Shown here: positions 39,075 through 47,774 of the stretch, in pieces
Numbering within the stretch: the stretch's first letter is position 1
Layout: each line of letters opens with the position of its first letter
NCBI RefSeq assembly: GCF_000175215.2
Contig: NC_014816.1
Location: 1,795,001-1,859,000, forward strand
Direction: 5' to 3'
DNA from: Asticcacaulis excentricus CB 48
GTDB taxonomy: Bacteria; Pseudomonadota; Alphaproteobacteria; Caulobacterales; Caulobacteraceae
DNA length: 64,000 nucleotides
Program-made: the position numbers and the translations under genes
Notes under the pieces: model-generated
What the model saw: the letters and a program-made list of their open reading frames with translations, nothing else
Told to the model about the DNA's origin: nothing
The model's database searches: none

Positions 39075-39104
39075 TTGACTTTGACGCCACCCGGTCACTA
39101 TTAT
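39075..39104 (+). promoter_or_regulatory. Candidate sigma70-type promoter of the GntR gene
   Basis: TTGACT at 39075-39080 and TATTAT at 39099-39104 are separated by 18 nt. Both are close to consensus. The start of the GntR frame is 72 nt downstream. Confidence 0.45.
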
Positions 39105-39175
39105 ACGGGGTCTGAGTCGCCGACACCTGCGGCTTGATTAAGAGCGGCTGAGGTCGCGAGAGAGACTTAAACTCC

Positions 39176-39913
39176 ATGTCCATTATAGACTCTGTCGGTC
39201 GCCTCGAAAAAAACGATCCAGCCCCGCTCTATCTGCAACTCCAAAAGGTGTTGCGCGAAGCGATCCGCGCGCGCGTCTTTGTCGCCGATGACGCCATCCC
39301 GCCCGAACGTGATCTGGCCGAGGCCTTTGACGTTTCACGCATTACCGTGCGCAAGGCCATTGACGGGCTGGTCACCGAAGGACTTCTGTCGCGCCGCCGC
39401 GGGGCCGGCACCTTTGTCGCCGCCCGCGTCGAAAAAAGCTTTTCCAAACTGTCCTCCTTTTCCGAAGACATGATTTCGCGCGGCCGCAAACCGCACAGCG
39501 TCTGGGTCAGCAAGGCGGAAGGGGCGGTCACTCCCGAAGAGGCCCTATCTCTGGGTCTGTCGCCCGGTTCACTCGTCTATCGCTTTCACCGCATCCGTTA
39601 TGCCGACGATTCGACCATGGCGCTCGAATATTCGACCATCCCGGGCTACTGCCTGCCCTCAATCGAAGCGGTCGGCGATTCGCTTTATGCGGCGCTGGAA
39701 ACCTCCGGCCACCGTCCAGTGCGTGCGCTTCAGCGCCTGCGCGCTATCTCCTTTTCGCGCGATCAGGCCGAACAGTTGCATGTCACAGCCGGTGAGCCAG
39801 GCCTGTTTATCGAACGGCGCGGCTTTCTGGCCGACGGGCGCGCCGCTGAATTCACCCAGAGCTATTACCGCGGCGACGCCTATGATGTGGTCGCCGAACT
39901 AAACGATCTTTAA
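39176..39913 (+). CDS. GntR/HutC-family transcriptional regulator of the GlcNAc cluster
   Basis: A 245-aa regulator. The N-terminal winged helix (about 15-80: APLYLQLQKVLREAIRARVF, AEAFDVSRITVRKAIDGLV and the wing RRGAGTFVA) is followed by a UTRA ligand-binding domain (about 95-240, SLVYRFHRIRYADDSTMALE). HutC-type regulators beside GlcNAc genes (NagQ, DasR, YvoA) respond to amino-sugar phosphates. The gene leads the nag cluster in the same direction, 73 nt before nagX. The role in repression of the cluster is inferred from position and family. Confidence 0.85.
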   Translation: MSIIDSVGRLEKNDPAPLYLQLQKVLREAIRARVFVADDAIPPERDLAEAFDVSRITVRKAIDGLVTEGLLSRRRGAGTFVAARVEKSFSKLSSFSEDMISRGRKPHSVWVSKAEGAVTPEEALSLGLSPGSLVYRFHRIRYADDSTMALEYSTIPGYCLPSIEAVGDSLYAALETSGHRPVRALQRLRAISFSRDQAEQLHVTAGEPGLFIERRGFLADGRAAEFTQSYYRGDAYDVVAELNDL

Positions 39914-39986
39914 GCGAAACATGCGTTTTGACTTTTGCGCGTAATCGGGCATCGTCACCCTCAATAATCAGGCGGGGAGACAGCCA

Positions 39987-41123
39987 GTGAGTGAACCGAA
40001 GACCGCGACGCAACGCCTGCCCTCTCTAGATGTCCTGCGCGGCCTGACGGTCATTGGAATGATCCTCGTCAATGCCACGGCAGGCATGTATTACGGCCTT
40101 CAGGCCAAGGTTTTTCCGTTGCTCCTGCACGCCCACTGGGAAGGCCTGAAGATAGCTGATGTGGTCTTTCCCGCCTTCCTGACCATGGTCGGCCTGTCCA
40201 TCCCTATGGCCCTAAATCGAGCGAAGATGACGACGGGCCTTGATGTCGCTCAGGCTCGCAAGATCGGGGGGCGCGTTCTGAGGCTTTTTCTCATCGGCTG
40301 GCTCCTGTCGAACCTCGGCTGGCTGGCGCATTTCGATGGCGAGCCCTGGCGCTTCTGGGGTGTGCTTCAACGCATTGGCCTCGTTTATGGCGCGGCCGCG
40401 GTACTGTTCCTTTGGTTCGGCTCGAAGACGCGATTGGGGATTGCTGCGGTCATCCTGCTGCTCTACTGGCCTTTGAGCCTGCTTCCGGCGCTTGATGGCC
40501 TGCCGGGGGATATCTGGGAGCGTGGCCACAATTTCATCGCCTCGGTCGATCGTCTGATGTTCGGCGCGGGTGGCCATAATTACGTCAAGGGGCCGGAGGG
40601 CTACGACCCCGAAGGCCTGCTTGGCACCCTGCCCGCCCTCGCGCAGGCTTTGCTGGGAATGGCGGCGGGCGAGTTCCTGATGCAGAACTGCAGGCGCAGC
40701 GCCCTGACCCTCGCCGGAGCGGGCGTGGTTCTGCTGATTCTTGGCGCTGGCTGGGGCTTCGTGTTTCCGATCATCAAGGACATCTGGTCCTCATCCTTTG
40801 TGCTGGTTACGACGGGGATCACCCTGCTTGCTCTGGCACCGCTTCATGCGTGTCTTGATAATCGCGATACCCCATTACGCGGCCCCCTCACCTTGCCGAT
40901 AACCTTCGCCAGCGCCTTTGGACTCAACGCCATTGCTGCCTATGTGCTGCATTTTCTGATGAACCCGCTTCTCGGTTGGGACCTGCTGACCCAAACCTAT
41001 TTCCTGAGCCGCGCCACGGTCGGCGAGGCCATGGCAGCCCTGTTTCCGGTCGCCCTATTCATTCTCTGCGTCTGGCTGCCGGTCGAATATCTGCGTCGGA
41101 AGGGCTGGATCCTAAAGGTTTAA
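39987..41123 (+). CDS. nagX: NagX-like membrane acyltransferase (DUF5009/DUF1624)
   Basis: A 378-aa integral membrane protein with about nine to ten TM helices. Conserved elements include RLPSLDVLRGLTVIGMILVN at the N-terminus, HAHWEGLKIADVVFPAFLTM and RLFLIGWLLSNLGW, matching the family related to heparan-alpha-glucosaminide N-acetyltransferase that is called NagX in GlcNAc clusters. The start is a GTG at 39987 preceded by GGGGAGA. Its likely role is in amino-sugar handling; whether it is an acyltransferase or transporter in bacteria is not settled. Confidence 0.85.
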   Translation: MSEPKTATQRLPSLDVLRGLTVIGMILVNATAGMYYGLQAKVFPLLLHAHWEGLKIADVVFPAFLTMVGLSIPMALNRAKMTTGLDVAQARKIGGRVLRLFLIGWLLSNLGWLAHFDGEPWRFWGVLQRIGLVYGAAAVLFLWFGSKTRLGIAAVILLLYWPLSLLPALDGLPGDIWERGHNFIASVDRLMFGAGGHNYVKGPEGYDPEGLLGTLPALAQALLGMAAGEFLMQNCRRSALTLAGAGVVLLILGAGWGFVFPIIKDIWSSSFVLVTTGITLLALAPLHACLDNRDTPLRGPLTLPITFASAFGLNAIAAYVLHFLMNPLLGWDLLTQTYFLSRATVGEAMAALFPVALFILCVWLPVEYLRRKGWILKV

Positions 41124-41210
41124 ATCCGCTCCTTAGCCCAATTCATATCCAATTTTACCGTCCGAGGCGACCATTCCGGGGGTGGAAATCACGCCCAAAC
41201 AATTGAAACC

Positions 41211-41287
41211 AAGTTTTCTATAGACAGAATTGCGATTTTGCCTTCCTATCTGAACAATACCAAAATGCAGAATAGGTCCTATAGATC
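41211..41287 (+). promoter_or_regulatory. Candidate GntR operators ahead of nagP
   Basis: Two CTATAGA boxes lie in the 164-nt nagX-nagP gap: TTCTATAGACAGAA at 41216-41229 and CCTATAGATC at 41279-41288, the second next to the ATG. The first contains the TATAGAC core typical of HutC-type (DasR, YvoA) operators. An 11-nt odd palindrome ATAGGTCCTAT (41272-41282) overlaps the second. Binding is inferred. Confidence 0.4.
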
Positions 41288-42559
41288 ATGAATGCGTCTC
41301 CCCCGGAAAAAGCTCCCAGCCTTGTCGTCACAATGGGCCTGATTGGCCTGATGTTCTTCATCTTCGGTTTTGTGACCTGGCTGAACGGGCCGCTTATCAC
41401 CTTCGTCAAGTTCGCCTTCGACCTTGATGATGTCGGCTCCTTCATGGTGCTGATGGTGTTCTACATGTCCTATTTTGTGCTGGCCTTACCGTCAGCTTTC
41501 ATCCTGCGGGTAACGGGGATGAAGAAGGGAATGGCACTAGGGCTTTTGGTCATGGCCGTTGGCGCCGCCATGTTCGGGCAGTTTGCCACCCATCGCATCT
41601 ATGTCGGGGCCATGACAGGCCTGTTCACCATCGGCGCGGGTCTCGCTCTGCTTCAAACGGCTGCCAACCCCTATATCTCCATTGTTGGGCCCATTGAATC
41701 GGCGGCGCAGCGCATCGCCGTCATGGGCATTTTTAACAAGCTGGCCGGCATAGCCGCCCCCTTCGTCTTCGGCGCTCTGGTGATGAGCGGCATTACCGAG
41801 TTCGGGGCGAAGCTTGAGGCCACGACCGATCCCGCCGCCCGCGAACTGTTGCTCACCGGCTTCGCGCAAAAGGTTCTTTGGCCCTATATGGGCATGGCGG
41901 CCCTCCTGGTGGCGCTGGCTTTCTTCGTGCTGAAGTCGCCCTTGCCCGAACTGAAGGGCGAGTCGAAGGCTGAAACCCCTTCGCAAAAAGGCAGCAAAGG
42001 CCTGTTCGCTCACCCCAACCTGTTCTTCGGCGTCCTGTGCATCTTTCTCTATGTCGGCGTTGAGGTCATGGCCGGTGACGCCATTGGCACCTACGGTGCG
42101 GCCTTTGGTTTGCCGCTCGACCGCACGGTACTGTTCACCTCGCTGACCCTCGCCGGGATGCTGGTCGGTTATATTGTTGGCTGGATCGTCATTCCGCGTT
42201 TTGTCTCGCAGGAAAAATACCTCGCCTTCTCGGCCATTCTGGGCGTGCTATTCACTCTGGGGGCCTTCCTGACCAAGGACTATGTCTCGGTCGGTTTCGT
42301 CGCCGCTCTGGGCTTTGCCAATGCCATGATGTGGCCGGCCATCTTCCCATTGGGCATCCGTGGCCTTGGTCGCCATACCGAGATCGGCTCGGCCCTCATG
42401 ATCATGGGCATCTGTGGCGGAGCTATCCTGCCGCGCCTCTATGTCGGTCTGGCGGAGATCATACCGTTCCAGACGGCCTTCGTTGCGGTGATGGCGCCGG
42501 CCTATCTCTATATTCTGTTTTTCGCACTGTTCGGCAGCCGCGTGGCGTCCAAGGGCTAA
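41288..42559 (+). CDS. nagP: NagP-like MFS sugar transporter (FucP family)
   Basis: A 423-aa major facilitator with 12 predicted TM helices, likely importing N-acetylglucosamine. It matches the FucP/NagP subgroup: FFIFGFVTWLNGPLITFVK at the start, ALLQTAANPYISIVGPIESA in TM4-5 and IFPLGIRGLGRHTEIGSALM in the second half. The substrate is assigned from the neighbouring nagK-like and nagA genes. The ATG at 41288 lies 6 nt behind a palindrome; the ribosome-binding site is weak. Confidence 0.88.
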   Translation: MNASPPEKAPSLVVTMGLIGLMFFIFGFVTWLNGPLITFVKFAFDLDDVGSFMVLMVFYMSYFVLALPSAFILRVTGMKKGMALGLLVMAVGAAMFGQFATHRIYVGAMTGLFTIGAGLALLQTAANPYISIVGPIESAAQRIAVMGIFNKLAGIAAPFVFGALVMSGITEFGAKLEATTDPAARELLLTGFAQKVLWPYMGMAALLVALAFFVLKSPLPELKGESKAETPSQKGSKGLFAHPNLFFGVLCIFLYVGVEVMAGDAIGTYGAAFGLPLDRTVLFTSLTLAGMLVGYIVGWIVIPRFVSQEKYLAFSAILGVLFTLGAFLTKDYVSVGFVAALGFANAMMWPAIFPLGIRGLGRHTEIGSALMIMGICGGAILPRLYVGLAEIIPFQTAFVAVMAPAYLYILFFALFGSRVASKG

Positions 42560-42570
42560 GGAAACCGGTA

Positions 42571-43470
42571 ATGACGCAGTACTTTCTCGGCATAGATGGT
42601 GGCGGCTCAAATTGCCGTGCGCGTCTGCGTGACGCCGAAGGCCACCTTCTGGGCGAAGGGACGAGCGGATCGGCCAATATCCGTCTAGGGCTCGACCTCA
42701 TCTGGGGCCACGTCCTCGAAGCCACGGATCAGGCGCTGGCGCAGGCCGGACTTACGCGCGAGGCCTTTGCTCGCACCGCGATCGGGCTCGGCCTGGCCGG
42801 CATCACCACCGCCGAAGACGCCGCCCGAACGATTGCCGCCGGGCCGCGCTTCGCCTTCGCGTCGGCCGGAACCGACGCCCACGCCGCCGTGCTGGGGGCG
42901 TTTTCGGGCCGCGACGGGGCCATTCTGATCACCGGCACCGGCTCGGCTGGCTATGCCTGGGTAAAAGGCAAGGGCCATGCGGTGGGCGGTTGGGGCTTTG
43001 AAGTCTCCGACGATGGCTCGGCCGCCGTTCTGGGCCGCGAAGCAACGCGCGTCGCCCTGCACGCCTATGATGGCCTAGCGCCGCGCAGCGCCTTTACCGA
43101 CGCCGTGATGGCACACTTCAACGATCAGCCGTCGCAGATCGTGGCCTGGGCGACGACGGCGCGCCCCAAGGACTACGGCACTCTGGCCCCGCTGATCCTG
43201 TCGCATGCGCAAGACGGTGATGCCGTGGCCGTTGCTCTGATCGAGCAGGCCGCCCGTGATCTCGGCCGTTATATACGCCGCCTTAACGAACTGGGGGCCG
43301 CGCAGGTCTGTCTTGTCGGTGGCATGGCGGGCGTGTTGACGCCGTGGCTGGCGCCATGGACCCGGCCGCTTCTGGCTACGCCCGAGCAGGACGCCATCGA
43401 AGGCGCGCTGTTGATGGCAAAGGGCGCAGGCAATGGCCTGAGCCCGGTTACTAGTGAGGTTGTTTCGTGA
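42571..43470 (+). CDS. BadF/BadG-type amino-sugar kinase (NagK-like)
   Basis: A 299-aa ASKHA-fold kinase. The ATG at 42571 follows AAGGA; the frame is open upstream over nagP. Phosphate-1 loop YFLGIDGGGSNCRARL, phosphate-2 region ILITGTGSAGYAWV with VGGWGFEVSDDGSAAVLGRE, and adenosine motif LVGGMAGVLTPWLAP match the BadF/BcrA group, which includes GlcNAc and glucosamine kinases. It likely phosphorylates imported GlcNAc or glucosamine. It overlaps nagA by 4 nt. Confidence 0.85.
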   Translation: MTQYFLGIDGGGSNCRARLRDAEGHLLGEGTSGSANIRLGLDLIWGHVLEATDQALAQAGLTREAFARTAIGLGLAGITTAEDAARTIAAGPRFAFASAGTDAHAAVLGAFSGRDGAILITGTGSAGYAWVKGKGHAVGGWGFEVSDDGSAAVLGREATRVALHAYDGLAPRSAFTDAVMAHFNDQPSQIVAWATTARPKDYGTLAPLILSHAQDGDAVAVALIEQAARDLGRYIRRLNELGAAQVCLVGGMAGVLTPWLAPWTRPLLATPEQDAIEGALLMAKGAGNGLSPVTSEVVS

Positions 43471-44603
43471 GTTTTACCCTTTCCAATGCCCGCCTTGTTA
43501 CGCCGGTCGGCGTCGTCGAAGGCTCCCTGACCATCGACGGTGACCATATCACCGCCATCGGGGCCGAAACCGGCGGGCTTGATCTCGAAGGCGGCTATCT
43601 GCTGCCGGGCTTTATCGACACACAGGTCAATGGTGGGGGCGGTGTACTGTTCAACGACAGCCCCACCGCCGAAGCTATTGCAGCCATTGGGGCGGCGCAT
43701 CGCACCTATGGCACCACGGGCTTCTTCACCACCCTGATTTCGGACGATCTGAGCGTGGTCGACAAGGCCCTGCGCGCCACCGAAGCCGCCATCGCCCAAG
43801 GCGTACCCGGCGTGCTGGGCATCCATATCGAAGGGCCCTTCCTCAATGTAAAGCGCAAAGGCACCCACGACGAGAGCAAATTCCGCCGTCTCGATGCCGA
43901 GGCCGTGCAGCTCTTGTCCTCGCTTAAAGCCGGCAAGGTGCTGCTGACGCTCGCCCCCGAACTGGCCGCCCCAGAGGACATCCGGTCTCTGGCCGAGGCG
44001 GGCGTGATTATCGCCGCCGGTCATACGGACGCCACCTATGCCGAAGCCCGGCGCGGCTTTGAGGCGGGAATTAGCGGCGTCACGCACCTCTTTAACGCTA
44101 TGTCGCCGTTGTCGCATCGCGCACCGGGCGTCGTCGGTGCCGTGCTCGAAAGCGATGATATCTATGCCGGGATCATCGTCGATGGCGCACACGTCGATCC
44201 GGTGGCCCTGAAGATCGCCCTTAAAAGCCGCCCGCACGACCGTTTCATGCTCGTCACGGATGCGATGCCGACGGTGGGCTCTGCCACCAAACACTTTAAC
44301 CTGATGGGCAAGGATATCCGCGTCGAAAACGGTGTTTGCGTCGGGCCGGACGGCACATTGGCTGGGTCTGATCTCGATATGGCTACCGCAGTGCGCAACA
44401 GCGTCCGGATGCTGGACTTGTCGCTGGAAACGGCATCGATGATGGCATCTGAAGCCCCCGCGCGCTTCATGAAGCTGCCCAAGACCTTCGGTCATGTGGC
44501 GGTCGGGGCGCGTGCGGACCTTGTGTGGCTCGATACCGACCTTACGGTTCGCGGCGTTTGGATCGGCGGTCAGTCGGACGAGACCCTCCGCAAGGCCGCG
44601 TGA
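43467..44603 (+). CDS. nagA: N-acetylglucosamine-6-phosphate deacetylase NagA
   Basis: Converts GlcNAc-6-phosphate to glucosamine-6-phosphate in the cytosol. It begins with a GTG at 43467 overlapping the kinase stop as GTGA. The 378-aa amidohydrolase has metal and catalytic residues E122 (HIEGPF), H186 (AGHTDA), H207 (VTHLFNAM) and D265 (LVTDAM). The N-terminal GFIDTQVNGGGG is the family form of the entry strand, with Q where many amidohydrolases have HxH. It is the last gene of the cluster. nagB is not nearby. Confidence 0.96.
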   Translation: MSFTLSNARLVTPVGVVEGSLTIDGDHITAIGAETGGLDLEGGYLLPGFIDTQVNGGGGVLFNDSPTAEAIAAIGAAHRTYGTTGFFTTLISDDLSVVDKALRATEAAIAQGVPGVLGIHIEGPFLNVKRKGTHDESKFRRLDAEAVQLLSSLKAGKVLLTLAPELAAPEDIRSLAEAGVIIAAGHTDATYAEARRGFEAGISGVTHLFNAMSPLSHRAPGVVGAVLESDDIYAGIIVDGAHVDPVALKIALKSRPHDRFMLVTDAMPTVGSATKHFNLMGKDIRVENGVCVGPDGTLAGSDLDMATAVRNSVRMLDLSLETASMMASEAPARFMKLPKTFGHVAVGARADLVWLDTDLTVRGVWIGGQSDETLRKAA

Positions 44604-44627
44604 TCGGCTTTTAGGTGACGAAAGACG

Positions 44628-44660
44628 AAACGCCCGGCTGATCGCTCAGCCGGGCGTTTT
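44628..44660. terminator. Bidirectional terminator between nagA and the OmpA-like gene
   Basis: An 11-bp stem CGCCCGGCTGA/TCAGCCGGGCG with a 4-nt loop, AAA on the left and TTTT on the right. It lies between two convergent genes. Confidence 0.92.
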
Positions 44661-44662
44661 GT

Positions 44663-45226
44663 TCATGACAGAACCACAATCACAACCCGGCGGTTGGCCG
44701 CACGGCCTTGCGCTGTGGAATTCGGTGCAATGGGCTGTTCCGCCCCGTAGGAGATAGAGGCCATGCGATTGAGCGCCACGCCCTGGCTGTTCAGGAAGCG
44801 CTTGACGCTATCGGCGCGAGCATTTCCAAGACGGTAATTGATGTCATCTGTCCCGGTGGAGTCTGTAAAACCCTGAATTTCCAGATAGACGTTCTTGTTG
44901 TCGCGCTTAAGCCGCTCGGCTAGGTCGGCGAGCACCTGCTTACCCGCTTCGGAGAGCACCGCCTTATCGGTATCAAACTTGATAGAGTCGTCGCTCAACA
45001 CAACGGAGTAGTTGAACTTGCCTTCTGCCAGTTTGCCGGCCGCCGTGGCGCGGGTCAGGGCCTCTTGCGTCGTCTGATCGAGTTGCGTGAGACGGGTCTC
45101 CTGCTGGTCAATGCGGCCATTGGTCGCCGTAATCTTGTCATCGACGTACTTGTGGCTGGCACAGGCCGTCATGGACAGCATAAGGGGGATCGCCACGAGC
45201 AGGGCCCCGGATTTTAAACGCGTCAT
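44663..45226 (-). CDS. OmpA-family lipoprotein with a coiled-coil segment
   Basis: A 187-aa protein with a lipoprotein signal ending at C22 (LMLSMTAC). Residues 28-65 form a short heptad coiled coil (VDDKITATNGRIDQQETRLT, Lpp-like). The C-terminal OmpA domain (about 75-185) has SIKFDTDKAVLSEAGKQVL and the peptidoglycan-binding IQGFTDSTGTDDINYRLGNA with RVVIVV. It could anchor the outer membrane to peptidoglycan. It is distinct from Pal at 18583 and convergent with nagA. Confidence 0.85.
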   Translation of the reverse strand: MTRLKSGALLVAIPLMLSMTACASHKYVDDKITATNGRIDQQETRLTQLDQTTQEALTRATAAGKLAEGKFNYSVVLSDDSIKFDTDKAVLSEAGKQVLADLAERLKRDNKNVYLEIQGFTDSTGTDDINYRLGNARADSVKRFLNSQGVALNRMASISYGAEQPIAPNSTAQGRAANRRVVIVVLS

Positions 45227-45342
45227 CGAAAACCTTTCTGTTCACGAATCCACCCATTTCCGCCACGCTCTTCGATTGATAGGGCAAAAATCGACCGAAA
45301 AAGGGCACGTATTGGCCGTCGGCTGAGAACCGCATCGTTCCT

Positions 45343-46167
45343 TTATATTTCCGACAACACCCAACTGGCGTCGTCATGCGGCTTGAAACGCGGGTAGCGG
45401 AGCCCTTCCGGATCGGCGCGTTCGATGTCACGCAAGCCCCGGATCAGTGCGTCCCCCTGCCCGGCATTAAGCCGCTCCAGCACCTCGGGAAAGGGCGCGC
45501 CATACGCACCCCACAGGTCGTAAAAGCCATCCGTGGCCATCAGCACAGAGTGAACGTCTGCCACCGGTACGCGCGTGACCTGCATCCCCGCTAGGGAGGC
45601 CGTATCGAGGCTCAACACCCAATAGCCGCCCGGCGTATTCATTTTCGAGCGGTTATCGCGCAACAGCGGATCAAGCTGGGTCCGTGCCGCTTTTAGTCCG
45701 ATCGGTCCTTGTTCGGCGCGGATGGCAACCAATCGCTCCAGCGCGGCGGCATCGAGCGCTTCCAACACCTCACCGCCCAGCAGGGCCGTTACCGCGCCGT
45801 CCGGAGCGATCAGCCACACCTTAACGTCACCCAGTAGGCCAACTTCCAGCATTTCCCCGTCGCGTCGCATCAGCGCGGCACCCGCCGATGGCATGGCCCA
45901 CGGGGCCTCTGGCAGCGAGCCCAGAGCCTCGTAATCAGCCCTCGCTGCCTCGATGGCCGCGCTCAGGCGCTCGTGCACGCTACCGGTCGTGTGGACCAGC
46001 CAGTCAGAAACGAAGTGCGCAAACCACGCGGCATCGCTAGTCCCCGCCATGCGCGATGGCCCCAACGACGTAGCCCCATCCAGCAGCCACACGGCGTCAC
46101 CCGATGCCCCCAGCGCGTCCTCATTATAGATGCCGCCACGATCCGATCCCTGAGACACAATTCGCAT
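45343..46167 (-). CDS. PP2C-like protein phosphatase
   Basis: A 274-aa cytosolic protein. It shows PPM/PP2C elements: NEDALGASGDAVWLLDGATS (metal-binding D in VWLLDGA), GDVKVWLIA, SVLMATDGFYDL and the C-terminal HDDASWVL. A start such as SQGSDRGGIYNEDAL fits the family. It may dephosphorylate a Ser/Thr-phosphorylated protein; the target is unknown and no kinase gene is adjacent. ATG start at 46167, 11 nt after the thioesterase stop. Confidence 0.75.
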   Translation of the reverse strand: MRIVSQGSDRGGIYNEDALGASGDAVWLLDGATSLGPSRMAGTSDAAWFAHFVSDWLVHTTGSVHERLSAAIEAARADYEALGSLPEAPWAMPSAGAALMRRDGEMLEVGLLGDVKVWLIAPDGAVTALLGGEVLEALDAAALERLVAIRAEQGPIGLKAARTQLDPLLRDNRSKMNTPGGYWVLSLDTASLAGMQVTRVPVADVHSVLMATDGFYDLWGAYGAPFPEVLERLNAGQGDALIRGLRDIERADPEGLRYPRFKPHDDASWVLSEI

Positions 46168-46178
46168 AACCCGCTCCT

Positions 46179-46586
46179 TTAAACCGGCATATAGGCGTCA
46201 AACCAGTCCCCGCGCGTGAGGCGGCCGTCGATTTTGCAAATGACGTCGACGCGCGCGCGGATACACACGGCCTGATCGGCGACGCGCACCACCTCTTGAT
46301 CGAAGATGATCTTGGCGCGTTCGCGCCGAACCGTTGAGCGCACCTCGAACACCTGCCCGCCGGTGAGCGAGTTCACGAAGGCGATCTCCATATGCGAGGT
46401 CATCAGGAAGATGTTCTGCGGGATTAAATCCGCGAACTTGACGCCCTGATGCTCCAGGAATTCGTGCCGGGCATATTCCATATAGACCAGATAGTTGGCG
46501 TTATTGACCACGCCCTGCGCGTCGCATTCGGAATCGCGCACCTTGAGCGTGGTGATGAATACGCTGCCTTCGACACGGTTCAGCAT
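46179..46586 (-). CDS. YbgC-like acyl-CoA thioesterase (hotdog fold)
   Basis: A 135-aa protein of the 4-hydroxybenzoyl-CoA thioesterase family. The ATG at 46586 has a GGAGG ribosome-binding site; an upstream GTG two codons earlier is not needed. Family residues include the catalytic aspartate in the RDSECDAQGVVNNANYLVYM segment, followed by EYARHEFLEHQGV. YbgC often lies in tol-pal operons, but here it is about 24 kb away, upstream of the phosphatase. Substrate unknown. Confidence 0.88.
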   Translation of the reverse strand: MLNRVEGSVFITTLKVRDSECDAQGVVNNANYLVYMEYARHEFLEHQGVKFADLIPQNIFLMTSHMEIAFVNSLTGGQVFEVRSTVRRERAKIIFDQEVVRVADQAVCIRARVDVICKIDGRLTRGDWFDAYMPV

Positions 46587-46748
46587 GGGCACCTCCGATA
46601 GTGCTGGTAGCGGTCCAAAGCGCGCCCGGCAAGTTGGAAACGCGAATTCCCTTTACGGTGAAATTACAAACGGCCAACTTTCAGGCACGGCAAACCCACC
46701 GCAAAAGGTACAAGCTGAAGAGGCTGATCATTATAGGGAGATACGATC

Positions 46749-46826
46749 ATGGGCCGTGCCGTTCTGCTGTGGCTTCTCGGGGTGCCGATCCCCGTCATCA
46801 TTCTTTTGGCGCTTCTGTTCCGTTGA
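46749..46826 (+). CDS. 25-residue hydrophobic microprotein
   Basis: A complete 25-codon frame with a GGGAG ribosome-binding site about 8 nt upstream and a TGA stop. It reads M-G-R, then a hydrophobic helix (AVLLWLLGVPIPVIILLALL) and F-R. It is a single transmembrane helix with a Pro-x-Pro kink and a positive end on each side. It lies 11 nt before the next membrane gene, so both are probably translated from one message. Small proteins of this look occur in alphaproteobacteria; I know of no function. Confidence 0.65.
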   Translation: MGRAVLLWLLGVPIPVIILLALLFR

Positions 46827-46837
46827 TTGAGGGCATC

Positions 46838-47731
46838 ATGAAAACGCTCGATCCGGCCGTTCAATCCCCACAGCCGAACCTTTACGAAGACGACTATTAC
46901 GAAGTCACCCCCGGTTCTGGGGCCTGCTGGCCGTCGATACTGGCAGGGGCGGCCGCCGCTGCGGCCTTGTCCCTGATTCTGCTGATGCTGGGGCAAGGGC
47001 TTGGGCTGTCCTCGGTGTCGCCTTGGGAATCTATGGGCGAAACCGCCGCCAAATTGACCGTCGGTGCGGCGATCTGGCTGATCGTCATGCAGTGGCTGTC
47101 CTCGGCGCTGGGCGGCTATCTGGCGGGGCGTCTACGCAAAACCTATGTCGGCGTTGATAAGGATGAAGCCTTCTTCCGCGATACGGCACAAGGCTTCCTC
47201 GCCTGGGCCGTGGCGACTCTGTTTACCGTGGCCGTACTGACCAGTGTGGCCGGAGCCGTTGTAGGCTCCGGTGTAAAGGTCGGGGCCACCGTCGCCGCCG
47301 GAGCCGCGTCGGGCGACAAGGCCGATCCGGCAACGGCCTATTATACCGACATGCTGTACCGCGGCTCAGCCAATCCCTCCGCATCCGTTGCAGGGGCGCA
47401 GGCGGGTCAGACTCTGCCAGATGCGACCGTCGAGACCGGGCGCATTCTGAGCTACAGTATTGAACACGGAGATGCGTCGCCGGCGGACAAGGCCTATCTG
47501 GCCTCACTGATCGCGGCGCGCACCAATCTCAGCGAAGCGGATGCCTCGGCGCGCGTCGATACGGTTCTCGCTCAGGCCAAGGCCGCCCGTGACGCCACGC
47601 TCGAAGCCGCTGATGAGGCGCGCAAGGCGTGGGCTAAGGTGATGCTGTATAGCTTTCTGTCGCTGCTGATCGGTGCCTTTATCGGCGCAGTGGCAGGGGC
47701 CGTCGGCGGCCGCCAGCGGGATCAGGATTAG
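46838..47731 (+). CDS. Integral membrane protein, unknown function
   Basis: A 297-aa protein. The ATG at 46838 has GAGGG upstream. It has TM helices near residues 30-52 (ACWPSILAGAAAAAALSLIL), 70-95 (AAIWLIVMQWLSSALGGYLA), 120-145 (GFLAWAVATLFTVAVLTSVA) and 265-288 (VMLYSFLSLLIGAFIGAVAG). A long soluble or coiled segment of about 115 residues sits before the last helix. The GGYLAGRLRKTYVG motif after TM2 is seen in conserved alphaproteobacterial hypothetical proteins. It follows the 25-aa microprotein. Confidence 0.8.
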   Translation: MKTLDPAVQSPQPNLYEDDYYEVTPGSGACWPSILAGAAAAAALSLILLMLGQGLGLSSVSPWESMGETAAKLTVGAAIWLIVMQWLSSALGGYLAGRLRKTYVGVDKDEAFFRDTAQGFLAWAVATLFTVAVLTSVAGAVVGSGVKVGATVAAGAASGDKADPATAYYTDMLYRGSANPSASVAGAQAGQTLPDATVETGRILSYSIEHGDASPADKAYLASLIAARTNLSEADASARVDTVLAQAKAARDATLEAADEARKAWAKVMLYSFLSLLIGAFIGAVAGAVGGRQRDQD

Positions 47732-47740
47732 GCCTTCATC

Positions 47741-47771
47741 CTCCTCCCTGTTCCGCCGCAACGGGGAGGAG
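47741..47771. terminator. GC-rich hairpin between convergent genes
   Basis: A CTCCTCCCTGTT/AACGGGGAGGAG stem with a 7-nt loop, one G-T pair. It sits between the membrane protein gene and the DUF465-like gene. No U-tract. Confidence 0.45.
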
Positions 47772-47774
47772 AAA

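Noticed and set aside
43269..44495. A 408-codon minus-strand frame over nagA
   Set aside because: Antisense to a well-supported nagA; the predicted protein lacks any recognisable motif.
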